From Cellulosilyticum sp. (GTDB lineage Bacteria; Bacillota; Clostridia; Lachnospirales; Cellulosilyticaceae): a stretch of 32,891 nucleotides of DNA. The notes beneath the pieces were generated by a model that did no database searches, had not been told where the DNA came from, and saw nothing but the letters and a program-made list of their open reading frames with translations. The stretch spans positions 1 through 32,891 of the forward strand of contig JAGAVZ010000028.1 of the NCBI GenBank assembly GCA_017941635.1, given 5' to 3'. Each line of letters opens with the position of its first letter. Within the stretch, counting starts at the first letter, position 1. Shown here piece after piece: positions 8,290 through 15,725 of this stretch. Both the position numbers and the translations under genes were made by a program.

Positions 8290-8373
8290 TAGTAATTAAA
8301 ATGAATTACTAGATAGATAAGATATTTGTTTGGACAGAAAAATTACTAAGTATGGAGTAAGGCTAGTAATTTT
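8290..8373. repeat. Four copies of octamer TAGTAATT in alternating orientation
   Basis: TAGTAATT occurs at 8290-8297, its complement AATTACTA at 8304-8311 and 8341-8348, and TAGTAATT again at 8364-8371. Neighbouring copies can form two separate hairpins (8/8 bp and 10/10 bp), or the outer and inner copies can pair instead. No gene is visible in 8148-8519; the rest of this stretch is AT-rich with a candidate promoter near 8468. Confidence 0.55.
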
Positions 8374-8464
8374 AGATAACTTAAGAAAATAAAGATATAA
8401 ATTATGTATGTGAATAGAGTGTTTATAAAATAAAAGTGAGTAAAGGTGTATTTAGGATAAAGCG

Positions 8465-8473
8465 TGATATAAT
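8465..8473 (+). promoter_or_regulatory. Extended -10 promoter candidate for the AIM24-family gene
   Basis: TGATATAAT matches an extended -10 element (TGnTATAAT) 47 nt before the start codon at 8520. No good -35 is visible at the usual distance. The same nonamer precedes the next gene. Confidence 0.45.
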
Positions 8474-8519
8474 CAATATAAATTAGAAATAGATTAAATA
8501 ATGGACAGGAGAGAATGAT

Positions 8520-9212
8520 ATGAAATATGAGATTTTATACGAAGAAGCTTTTCCAATAGTGAAGTGTCAATTACAAAGAGGAGAAAGAATTAAGGCAGAA
8601 TCAGATGCTATGATTGGTATGTCATCGACAATTGAGGTATCAAGTGGTACTGAAGGTGGCATTATGAGAGGTTTAGGAAGATTATTATCTGGCGAAAGTT
8701 TCTTCTTTCAATATTTAACAGCAGCTAGAGGTGATGGAGAGGTTCTGATTGGCCATGCTATACCTGGTGGAATTATAGATGTTGAGTTAGATGGAAGTTA
8801 TGGTCTTAGGGTACAGAAGAATGGATTTTTGGCTGCTACTGATGGGATTCAAGTAGACACAAAAGCACAAAATCTAGTAAGAGGTATGTTTTCTGGTGAA
8901 GGGTTATTTATTCTTAATATATCTGGAAGAGGCACAGTATTCTTAAGTTCATATGGTTCAATTCATGCGATTAATTTAGCGCCAGGGGAAGAGTATATAG
9001 TGGATAATGGACATTTAGTAGCTTGGGCTGATTATATGCAATATAGCATTGAGAAAGCATCTAGTGGTTGGGGCAATAGTATTATGTCAGGAGAATGTTT
9101 AGTATGTAGATTTAGAGGTCCGGGGATTGTATTAATTCAAACAAGAAATCCTAAGAGCTTTAAAAATTGGCTGACAGGATTAGGAATGTGTACAGGTAGT
9201 CACAATAACTAA
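8520..9212 (+). CDS. AIM24 / TIGR00266 family protein
   Basis: The 230-residue protein resembles the TIGR00266/AIM24 family, a beta-rich double-stranded helix-like fold. The family core is seen in LQRGERIKAESDAMIGMSS, GLGRLLSGESFFFQYLTA, PGGIIDVELDG and the C-terminal GPGIVLIQTRNP. There is no signal peptide, so it is probably cytoplasmic. Bacterial members have no settled function, and the yeast namesake acts in mitochondrial organisation. ATG is preceded by ACAGGAGAG at 6-7 nt. It appears to be transcribed alone from an extended -10 promoter. The assignment is from recognisable glycine-rich motifs and length, not from any functional evidence. Confidence 0.85.
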   Translation: MKYEILYEEAFPIVKCQLQRGERIKAESDAMIGMSSTIEVSSGTEGGIMRGLGRLLSGESFFFQYLTAARGDGEVLIGHAIPGGIIDVELDGSYGLRVQKNGFLAATDGIQVDTKAQNLVRGMFSGEGLFILNISGRGTVFLSSYGSIHAINLAPGEEYIVDNGHLVAWADYMQYSIEKASSGWGNSIMSGECLVCRFRGPGIVLIQTRNPKSFKNWLTGLGMCTGSHNN

Positions 9213-9264
9213 TATTACAGTTATATTACGATTGAACTATAAAACGTATGGAAAAATCTTGATA

Positions 9265-9273
9265 TGATATAAT
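9265..9273 (+). promoter_or_regulatory. Extended -10 promoter candidate for the stalk-repeat protein gene
   Basis: TGATATAAT (extended -10) lies 44 nt before the ATG at 9318; no clear -35 is seen. Confidence 0.45.
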
Positions 9274-9317
9274 GAAATCGTTAAATTAATTAAATATAAA
9301 TTGTATGAGGTGAAATA

Positions 9318-11612
9318 ATGAATAAAAGATTACTAGGTATGCTAGGATTAACCCTAGCTGTAGGAAGTCAAAGTTTGTATGCACAGGACTTAGCCTTACC
9401 TAGTATAGTAAACGAACAACATCACATTAATTTTGATGATGATGCTGAGTTTGAAATTATACAAAGAGAAGATGTGCAAGTTAATTTAGAACAAAATGGA
9501 ACTATAGGTGAGGAAAATAGTAATCAGGCTATAGATAATAATATATTTGTAGGAGCAGATACAGAAGAGATTATAAATCAACCTAGTGCTGAAACGAATG
9601 CAGTAGTAGATGAAAATCTAAAAAATAGAATTATATTAACACTAGATTCAAAAATAGCCATTGTAGATGGGGTAGAGCAAGAGTTAATAATGTCTCCTAT
9701 TGTTATTGATAATACAACACTACTACCTATGAGATTTGTGGCTGAAAAAGTAATAGGAGCAGAAATCCTATGGGATCAAATGACACAAACAGTTACAATG
9801 TCAAAAAATGGGACAACTGTATCGGTCACAATCGGAAGTAAGGTTGCAATTATTGATGGCTTAGAATTGGAATTACAAGTAGCACCTATTGTTAAAAACA
9901 ATACAACGTTAGTGCCGCTAAGATTTATGAGTGAAGCTTTTAATGTAAAAATTGATTATGATGCTGTTAATAGAAAAATTACATTAGAAAAACCGGATCA
10001 AAATATTAATATACCATCAAACCAACCAGAACAAGAAATTATAGAAACTCCAAATCAAGCACCAGTACCATCATTTTATTTCCCAGAAACTTATGTAGCA
10101 GGACAGGTAGTATCTGTTATAAACGAAAGCTTTGATCCAGATGGAGATGCAATTGTAGATCAATTATGGAGTATTGTGGGTGAAAAAACACTTACTAATA
10201 AGGAACTTAGTAACATGTTTAAAACACCTAGAGAAGGTACATATACTGTTGGGTTAAAAGTACAAGATGCAAAAGGTTTATGGAGTGATTGGAACTATCA
10301 AACAATTACTATTTTACCAAATGAGGCACCAGTTATAACAAGTCTAACACCAACTAAGACGAGCTTTGCTCAAGGTGAGCTTATTACATTTTTACCATAT
10401 ACGTATACCAATGAATCATGGGAGACAGTAAAAGATAGTAAATGGACATATAGAAAGGTTGGGGAAGCAGCTAATCGTGCGGCTTTAGGAAAACCAACCC
10501 ATTTATTTACAGCAGGTGAGTATATCATTACATTATATCTAGATGATGCCTATGGTAATCGTAGTGCTGGTTTTGAAACGATTGTACATATTTCGGATGA
10601 AGTCATAAATACAGAGTTAAATCATAAGTTTTCATTAGGCTTAATTGGAGAATGGATTGATAACTTTGATAACTTTAATTATCTAGGATTTAAACAGGCT
10701 GAGATTCTAGAAAAGTCTTATGAGTATGGAACTTTAATTATGAGTGACTCTCCAGAAGAAGTAAAAGGTAGAGGAATTCTATATCAAGATAAGATGAATG
10801 GATTAGGTAGATTACTAATTCACCATATTAATACAACTAATGCAACAGAAACACAAAAACTAGTATTTGCTGTAGAGAATCCAACAAACCAAGTAGTCAC
10901 AGTTAAACTTATTAATAAGTCCATTAAAGGACCGGCAACAGATATTTTAAGAGTAGGTCAATTAAGTTTAAATGAATACTTAAGTGGAACAATTCCTACA
11001 GAAACAATAGTGTTACAACCAGGAGAAAGAAAGTTTTTCTATGAGAAAAATTGGTCACAAAATACTTGTATATCTGCACATATTGATGTAGAAACTGATG
11101 GGGAAGTTAAATTTACAGTAGCAAACTTAAATGGTACAGATACGATAGAATCATTAGATGGCTTATACTATTTCCCAGCTGATGGTGTACATTATAGTGG
11201 TACATATGATAAAACAGGAATTAACTATACCTTAAATCTTGATGGAAAAGAAGCAGAAAGGCTTACTCTGGGAGTGGCAAAATCTGATGAATGGGTAGTA
11301 GGTTATGATGAGCGTGATAATAGTTTTGTAGAGAATACAGGAAACTTTGGTGTATCATACTATATTACTGTAACAGCGCAAGAGGACATGGGTGTCATCT
11401 TAAATAATAGAGGTGGTACATTCCAAGGTGCAGTAAAATGGAACAACACAGTACATAATATGCCAGGAAAGGGTACATTTAGTGGAACAACCACTAAAGC
11501 AGTAGTACTAGGAACAATTAAAAAAGGTGAAACAGTTACAATTGAGTATTTATTACCAAATGGTTCGGCAGCACCAACATTAATTGGATTTATTCCAAAG
11601 AGTCAGTGGTAG
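9318..11612 (+). CDS. Secreted protein with copper-amine-oxidase-type stalk domain and PKD-like domains
   Basis: The product is 764 residues. A signal peptide spans about residues 1-22 (positive MNKR, hydrophobic GMLGLTLAVG, cleavage near LYA-QD). Residues about 105-227 are two tandem copies of the copper amine oxidase N-terminal (stalk) repeat: DSKIAIVDG...APIV-NNTTLVPLRF and SKVAIIDG.... In Clostridia these repeats decorate secreted proteins and do not imply oxidase activity. Residues about 245-335 are PKD/Ig-like (FDPDGDAIVDQLWS...GTYTVGLKVQD), and a second Ig-like segment follows (to about 430). The C-terminal 330 residues, beginning near HKFSLGLIGEW, are unfamiliar and contain no catalytic motif I know. 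There is no LPXTG motif or C-terminal membrane anchor, so it is released or held non-covalently. ATG follows GAGGTG, and a strong terminator follows the stop. Confidence 0.82.
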   Translation: MNKRLLGMLGLTLAVGSQSLYAQDLALPSIVNEQHHINFDDDAEFEIIQREDVQVNLEQNGTIGEENSNQAIDNNIFVGADTEEIINQPSAETNAVVDENLKNRIILTLDSKIAIVDGVEQELIMSPIVIDNTTLLPMRFVAEKVIGAEILWDQMTQTVTMSKNGTTVSVTIGSKVAIIDGLELELQVAPIVKNNTTLVPLRFMSEAFNVKIDYDAVNRKITLEKPDQNINIPSNQPEQEIIETPNQAPVPSFYFPETYVAGQVVSVINESFDPDGDAIVDQLWSIVGEKTLTNKELSNMFKTPREGTYTVGLKVQDAKGLWSDWNYQTITILPNEAPVITSLTPTKTSFAQGELITFLPYTYTNESWETVKDSKWTYRKVGEAANRAALGKPTHLFTAGEYIITLYLDDAYGNRSAGFETIVHISDEVINTELNHKFSLGLIGEWIDNFDNFNYLGFKQAEILEKSYEYGTLIMSDSPEEVKGRGILYQDKMNGLGRLLIHHINTTNATETQKLVFAVENPTNQVVTVKLINKSIKGPATDILRVGQLSLNEYLSGTIPTETIVLQPGERKFFYEKNWSQNTCISAHIDVETDGEVKFTVANLNGTDTIESLDGLYYFPADGVHYSGTYDKTGINYTLNLDGKEAERLTLGVAKSDEWVVGYDERDNSFVENTGNFGVSYYITVTAQEDMGVILNNRGGTFQGAVKWNNTVHNMPGKGTFSGTTTKAVVLGTIKKGETVTIEYLLPNGSAAPTLIGFIPKSQW

Positions 11613-11650
11613 ATAGGTTGGGCTGAATACGAAATTAGATTATTGAAATG

Positions 11651-11697
11651 CCCCCTATAGGTTAGAGTTTTGCGTCTAACTTATAGGGGGCTAATTT
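11651..11697 (+). terminator. Strong terminator between convergent genes
   Basis: A stem of about 16 bp (11651-11666 with 11675-11690, outer CCCCCTATA/TATAGGGGG) with one G-U pair is followed by CTAATTTTAT. It separates the secreted-protein gene from the convergent histidine kinase gene and may act on both strands, though the - strand T run is poor. Confidence 0.85.
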
Positions 11698-11807
11698 TAT
11701 GAGTATCATTTATTTAATGCTAAGTTATATTGATTATAATATGTTTGAATTAAAATAATTATTGATAGTTAAGTTAGACTAAAGCTAGTTTAACCTTTAT
11801 AAAAAAA

Positions 11808-12971
11808 TTACTTATTAAAAAAGATTAAGAATGTAGTACCCTGGTTAGGTTCGCTACTCACTGAAATTTGAGCTTTGTGGGCTTTAATAATTTGCTGAGC
11901 AATGGCTAAACCAAGACCAGTTCCACCTGTACTTTTATTTCTAGCTTCATCAATACGATAAAATCTTTCAAAAAGATGTGGAATGTGTTCACGGGAAATT
12001 CCTATACCAGTATCTTGGATAGACAGGATAATATTTTGTTTGGAAGTATTACAACCAAGTGTAATAGTGCCGCCCTCAGGTGTATATTTAAGTGCATTAT
12101 CCATTAAAATTCTTATAAGTTCTTTAATCAAACCTCTATCACCAGAGATTATAATATCTTCTGTGATTTTAGAGAGAATATCATGTTCATCGTCAATAAA
12201 TCCCGTTTCTTTTATAACTTCATGACATAGTGCTGATAAATTAAAAGGCTCCATAGTAAGTTTTAAAGTTTTCTTATCACTTCTTGAAAGGAAAAGGAGT
12301 TTTTCTAGAAGGTCTTTCATATTAGCAGTTTCTTGTGAGAGTGAGTTAATGCTTTCCTCTAATATAGCAGGATCATCCTTTCCCCAACGTTGGAGCATTT
12401 CTGTATATCCTTGGATAATAGCGATAGGTGTGCGAAGTTCATGAGAGGCATCAGAAACAAATTGCTTTTGTTGGTTCATATAAAGTTCTAGACGATCGAG
12501 CATTTCGTTAAAGGTGAGTGCAAGGTCTTTTAACTCGTCTTTGGCAACATTAGTGTCTAATCTATTAAGGCTAGTACCATTAATATCCTTTACTTGATCT
12601 GTCATATCTTTGATTGGCTTTAAAAGCTTATGAACTAAGTAGTTGCCAAGGATTAAGAAAATCCCAAATGAGATATAAAACAAAAGAGGAAAAGCATCAA
12701 TATAATCATTGATTGCAACTGTAATTAGGTCAGGATGATTATCAATATAGACACGAAGTGAATTAGAACTCACAACAAAAGTTAAGTAAAAGAGCCCTAT
12801 ATAGATTAAGCTATATACAAAGTTAATTTTAAAACTCATGGAAAACTGAAAACGTCTGATGAAGAAGTTAAAAAATTTATATACAAGAATAAAAGCACCA
12901 TTAAGTAGAGCCAAGAAGAATCTAATAATGAAAGCTATAAATTCGTAAAAGGCTTTAAAAGGGCGTCTCAT
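11808..12971 (-). CDS. Sensor histidine kinase (HAMP, HisKA, HATPase)
   Basis: The 387-residue membrane kinase has a hydrophobic segment at about 11-38, then two membrane segments at about 47-67 and 91-113 with only a short (~23-residue) outside loop, then HAMP (113-165). HisKA carries the phosphorylated His177 (SDASHELRTPIAIIQGY), and HATPase_c has N box LMDNALKYTPEGG, G1 DTGIGI, the F box and G2 GGTGLGLAI. The short loop suggests sensing within the membrane or by a partner protein, not binding of a bulky ligand outside. It lies 18 nt after the response regulator gene, with AAGGAGG before ATG, so the two form an operon. The layout is like ArlS/YkoH-type kinases; the signal is unknown. Confidence 0.93.
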   Translation of the reverse strand: MRRPFKAFYEFIAFIIRFFLALLNGAFILVYKFFNFFIRRFQFSMSFKINFVYSLIYIGLFYLTFVVSSNSLRVYIDNHPDLITVAINDYIDAFPLLFYISFGIFLILGNYLVHKLLKPIKDMTDQVKDINGTSLNRLDTNVAKDELKDLALTFNEMLDRLELYMNQQKQFVSDASHELRTPIAIIQGYTEMLQRWGKDDPAILEESINSLSQETANMKDLLEKLLFLSRSDKKTLKLTMEPFNLSALCHEVIKETGFIDDEHDILSKITEDIIISGDRGLIKELIRILMDNALKYTPEGGTITLGCNTSKQNIILSIQDTGIGISREHIPHLFERFYRIDEARNKSTGGTGLGLAIAQQIIKAHKAQISVSSEPNQGTTFLIFFNK

Positions 12972-12989
12972 TATTTGATTCCTCCTTTG

Positions 12990-13676
12990 TTAGTTTTCTT
13001 TTAACTGATAGCCGATTCCTCGGATAGTATGAATAAGCTTTTCTTGGAAAGGTTGATCAATTTTATTTCTTAAATAACGGATATATACATCTACAATATT
13101 GGTATCACCAATATAATTGTAGCCCCATACATTTTCTAAGATTTGATCACGTGTAAGGGCAATATCTTTATTTTTCATGAGATATTCGAGAAGTTCAAAT
13201 TCCTTTTTAGTCAAAATAATAGGCGTCTGATTATAACTTACTTCAAACTTATCAGGATAAAGTGTTAGATTACCACAAGTAAGTGTTAGTGGGGCAGTTA
13301 TATTAGAAGGAGCAAGTGTTTTTAATTTAAATAAAACACGTATGCGTGCAAGTAACTCTTCAATAGCAAATGGTTTCGTAAGATAATCCTGTGCACCTAA
13401 ATCGAGTCCCATAACTTTGTCCATGACGTCATCTTTGGCAGTCAGCATAATAACAGGTAGTTCAGAAGTTTGGCGAATGCGTCTAAGAACTTCCATACCA
13501 TTTAGTGAAGGTAGCATTACGTCCAAAATAAGCAAGTCATATTCATTAGTGAGTACAAGATTTAAGCCTTCACGTCCATCGTGAGAAATAGAAACTTGAT
13601 AGCCTTCATGTTGAAGCTCCAGTTCTAGGAAACGTGCAATTTTAACTTCGTCTTCGATAATCAATATATGTTTAAT
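12990..13676 (-). CDS. OmpR/PhoB-family response regulator (probable ATT start)
   Basis: It has a receiver domain with acids Glu8, Asp9 and phosphoacceptor Asp52 (LLILDVML), the Lys of YLTKPF, and a C-terminal winged helix (TKKEFELLEYLMKN...VDVYIRYLRNKID...IRGIGYQL). It is partner of the kinase gene 18 nt downstream. The start is unusual. An in-frame ATG at 13721 would add 15 residues, but a TATAAT -10 box (13712-13707, - strand) lies downstream of that ATG. The only good ribosome site, AAAGAGGTGG (13691-13682), is 5 nt before an ATT codon at 13676. ATT gives a 228-residue protein with the normal family N terminus and Asp52 at the usual place. If ATT is not used, ATG 13721 or the GTG inside the ribosome site are alternatives. 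Confidence 0.85.
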   Translation of the reverse strand: MKHILIIEDEVKIARFLELELQHEGYQVSISHDGREGLNLVLTNEYDLLILDVMLPSLNGMEVLRRIRQTSELPVIMLTAKDDVMDKVMGLDLGAQDYLTKPFAIEELLARIRVLFKLKTLAPSNITAPLTLTCGNLTLYPDKFEVSYNQTPIILTKKEFELLEYLMKNKDIALTRDQILENVWGYNYIGDTNIVDVYIRYLRNKIDQPFQEKLIHTIRGIGYQLKEN

Positions 13677-13706
13677 AGGAACCACCTCTTTGTTTTGAAT
13701 GTTTTG

Positions 13707-13737
13707 ATTATAGTGTATCATAAAATAAATTTGTCAT
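13707..13737 (-). promoter_or_regulatory. Promoter candidate of the response regulator-kinase operon
   Basis: On the - strand, ATGACA (13737-13732) is 19 nt from a perfect TATAAT (13712-13707). The predicted transcript start falls near 13700, just before the AAAGAGGTGG ribosome site. Confidence 0.5.
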
Positions 13738-13920
13738 ATAGATGAATTAAAGCATTATGTATGGTTTATACAAGTGAGACACACAGCGATAATAGACCTA
13801 AAGTAATCAGTAAATATAAAGTAAAGATTTAAAAGGGTTATAAACTTTAATCCCTATGAATTGTTTTATAATTAAAGGGATAGACTGAGTATTATTAGTA
13901 TAAACTGTGCACAAATATAT

Positions 13921-13962
13921 AAATAGCGATACAGGCGTTGCGATGAGTTGCAACGCCTGTAT
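13921..13962 (-). terminator. Terminator of the UBA-like/DUF4342-type gene
   Basis: A 13-bp perfect stem (13929-13941 with 13950-13962, core ACAGGCGTTGC) has an 8-nt loop directly beyond the stop codon. The - strand T run is weak (CGCTATTTATATATTT). Confidence 0.65.
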
Positions 13963-13967
13963 TAGAT

Positions 13968-14384
13968 TTAATGATTCTTTAAATCGTCGATGGTAGAATT
14001 GATTTTACTTGCAAGTTCATTTTCACCAACAATAGCAATTCTAACACCAAAAATTAAAGCAATAATAATTGATCCAATAGAAACATGGAAACAAAGGATA
14101 ATAGCAATTAATGCAACAGAAAGTGGTACATTCACGTAGATTCGCTCCTTTTTCTTCATAATAAATGTAGTAGCATTTAATTTATCTATAAATGAAGTAA
14201 CTTTATCTGTAGTTGTTGTTTCTTTCTTATACTTATGAGTTTGAATACGTTCTGTTTTTTCTAAGTAAAGTAGTGCTTCTACTAAATCTCCATTACAGTG
14301 TTCAAGAGCTTCTTTAGCTTCTTGGTATGAAACATTTGCTCTTTGCATAATTAAATCAATTTGTTCTAATGTAATAGTTGCCAT
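13968..14384 (-). CDS. UBA-like domain plus DUF4342-type membrane protein
   Basis: The product is about 138 residues. An N-terminal UBA-like three-helix domain (about residues 4-42, ITLEQIDLIMQRANVSYQEAKEALEHCNGDLVEALLYLEK) resembles the ubiquitin-associated-type domain also found in EF-Ts and NAC. After a polar linker comes a basic stretch (KKKERIYVNVP) and a C-terminal hydrophobic region with one or two membrane passes (VALIAIILCFHVSIGSIIIALIFGV). The pattern fits bacterial DUF4342 proteins, of unknown role. The start is ATG 14384, with TTAGGAG 8 nt upstream; an in-frame GTG 9 nt earlier overlaps that site and is less likely. The gene is isolated, between two - strand genes. Confidence 0.78.
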   Translation of the reverse strand: MATITLEQIDLIMQRANVSYQEAKEALEHCNGDLVEALLYLEKTERIQTHKYKKETTTTDKVTSFIDKLNATTFIMKKKERIYVNVPLSVALIAIILCFHVSIGSIIIALIFGVRIAIVGENELASKINSTIDDLKNH

Positions 14385-14588
14385 AATAATCACTCCTAAG
14401 TTTAATAGATTATTTCCTAAGCTTGATTAGGTATTTAAATAAATGAATTCGTATGGTGAGATTGCTGCTAAAAAAATTAACAGAAGAAGTTATATCCTTT
14501 GATTTGTTTTATTTGATGGTATTAGTATATCTAAGATGAATGAGAATGTAATAAGAGAAAGATGAGAAAATGATGAGAAGATTAATAG

Positions 14589-14628
14589 AAAAAAATGAGA
14601 GTATAGCTATGGTGGACTACACTCTCAT
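14589..14628 (-). terminator. Terminator of the 14640-15074 gene
   Basis: A 12-bp stem with one mismatch (14595-14606 with 14617-14628) is followed on the - strand by seven T. It lies 11 nt beyond the stop codon. Confidence 0.85.
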
Positions 14629-14639
14629 CAGATTGCTAA

Positions 14640-15074
14640 TTATATAATTTGAAATGATTCAAATAATGGAGAATTGAAGATCTCTGAGTTTTCATTAGCT
14701 TCGATTACACATTCATCTTCATCACCTAGGTAGAAAAGTACCTTTTCTCCAGCGATAAGACCTAAACTTAAACGAAGTTCAGGTTTCATTTCTAAAAGAA
14801 GATCTTTCACTTCTGATGTAAGAGAAGCAATCACCATTGAGAAACCTTCTTTTTCTTCTAATGTTTCTTCTAAAGAACCTAATTCTTCGCTTTCTTCAAT
14901 AATATGAGTTGCTTCTAAGAATTTATTTTTAAATGAAGTAAGCTCTTCTGAAAGTGCTCCTGAGGTTGCATTTGGAAAATAAATGTTTACTTTATCACAT
15001 TGTGCAAAGAAAAATTTAAGAATCTCTTGGAAGTGAGATAGTTCTAAAGTAGATAATTTAGTATAACGTCGCAT
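14640..15074 (-). CDS. Hypothetical acidic protein
   Basis: I do not recognise this 144-residue protein. It is strongly acidic in the middle (EESEELGSLEETLEEKEG, about residues 60-77), has no signal peptide or membrane segment, and reads as alpha/beta with a C-terminal segment LIAGEKVLFYLGDEDECVIEANE. The gene is well supported: promoter TTGATA-N17-TATAAT upstream, AAGGAG 8 nt before ATG, and a terminator with seven T after the stop. It is thus an independent single-gene unit on the - strand between two other small - strand genes. No function is proposed. Confidence 0.75.
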   Translation of the reverse strand: MRRYTKLSTLELSHFQEILKFFFAQCDKVNIYFPNATSGALSEELTSFKNKFLEATHIIEESEELGSLEETLEEKEGFSMVIASLTSEVKDLLLEMKPELRLSLGLIAGEKVLFYLGDEDECVIEANENSEIFNSPLFESFQII

Positions 15075-15123
15075 AATTTGGACTCCTTACCTATATTGAA
15101 AATAGAATTGTATTTTATTTCTT

Positions 15124-15152
15124 ATTATAACCAAATAAGAAAGGAGTATCAA
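15124..15152 (-). promoter_or_regulatory. Sigma-A-type promoter of the 14640-15074 gene
   Basis: On the - strand TTGATA (15152-15147) is 17 nt from TATAAT (15129-15124), near consensus. The promoter sits between the stop of the upstream - strand gene and the start codon at 15074. Confidence 0.7.
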
Positions 15153-15161
15153 TGATTAAAC

Positions 15162-15452
15162 CTAAGACATTAGCCAATCATAGGTGAACTCATTCTTAAA
15201 ATTATCTAGAATTTCATCATAGTTATAAAATCCTTCATCAGTTAAACGTGTCGAAAATACGACTTTCATATCTGCACTACCAAGCATATTCCAAATGAAG
15301 TTAAGAATACCTCCTGCTGAGAACATCTGTAAGAGATCACGCATATGCTGAAAATCATGTTTAACTTGATATGAAGCACGAGGAGAATGCAGAATTGGGA
15401 TAAAAAGATTATCGTCTAGATATTCAATAAGTAATTGTTTTTTATCACTCAC
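15162..15452 (-). CDS. Hypothetical small protein
   Basis: I do not recognise this 96-residue protein. It has a mixed composition with a moderately hydrophobic centre (FSAGGILNFIWNMLG, about residues 45-59) that is too short and interrupted to be a firm membrane segment. No signal peptide is visible. The start is GTG at 15452 with AAAGGAGG 9 nt upstream; an ATG nearer the site is out of frame. It is expressed away from xylB, so the region 15453-15725 holds divergent promoters. Function unknown. Confidence 0.68.
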   Translation of the reverse strand: MSDKKQLLIEYLDDNLFIPILHSPRASYQVKHDFQHMRDLLQMFSAGGILNFIWNMLGSADMKVVFSTRLTDEGFYNYDEILDNFKNEFTYDWLMS

Positions 15453-15490
15453 AATACATAACCTCCTTTTGAGTTTTCTAGTGAGTTCAT

Positions 15491-15549
15491 ATTATAGGTT
15501 GTGCACTTTATTAGGGGAAAGCCCTAAGGTGCAATAAATATAGCCTATA
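15491..15549. promoter_or_regulatory. Compound inverted repeat between divergent genes
   Basis: Nested complementary blocks are TATAGG (15493) with CCTATA (15544), GCAC with GTGC, and TTAGGG with CCCTAA around a GAAA-G centre. On the - strand a TATAAT (15496-15491) overlaps the outer arm, so the repeat could be an operator over the promoter of the 15162-15452 gene, or a structured leader. Confidence 0.45.
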
Positions 15550-15563
15550 AAAAGAGATGTTAA

Positions 15564-15578
15564 AACATATTATATGTT
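15564..15578. promoter_or_regulatory. 15-bp palindrome upstream of xylB, possible operator
   Basis: AACATAT-T-ATATGTT is a perfect dyad 77 nt before the xylB -35 element. It could bind the ROK regulator encoded downstream, but AT-rich DNA makes such palindromes by chance too. Confidence 0.35.
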
Positions 15579-15654
15579 GCAGTTGAGAGGTTTATGACTG
15601 AAAATAAAGTGCTGGCATTTATTTATAAACTTTTTAAAATACATATAAAAAGTG

Positions 15655-15683
15655 TTGCAAGTTCGAAAAAATGCTATTAATAT
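15655..15683 (+). promoter_or_regulatory. Promoter candidate for xylB
   Basis: TTGCAA (15655-15660) is 17 nt from TAATAT (15678-15683), 43 nt before the xylB start codon. Confidence 0.5.
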
Positions 15684-15725
15684 AAATAATATAATAAAAT
15701 GTGTGGTCAATAAGGAGGCAAAGTA

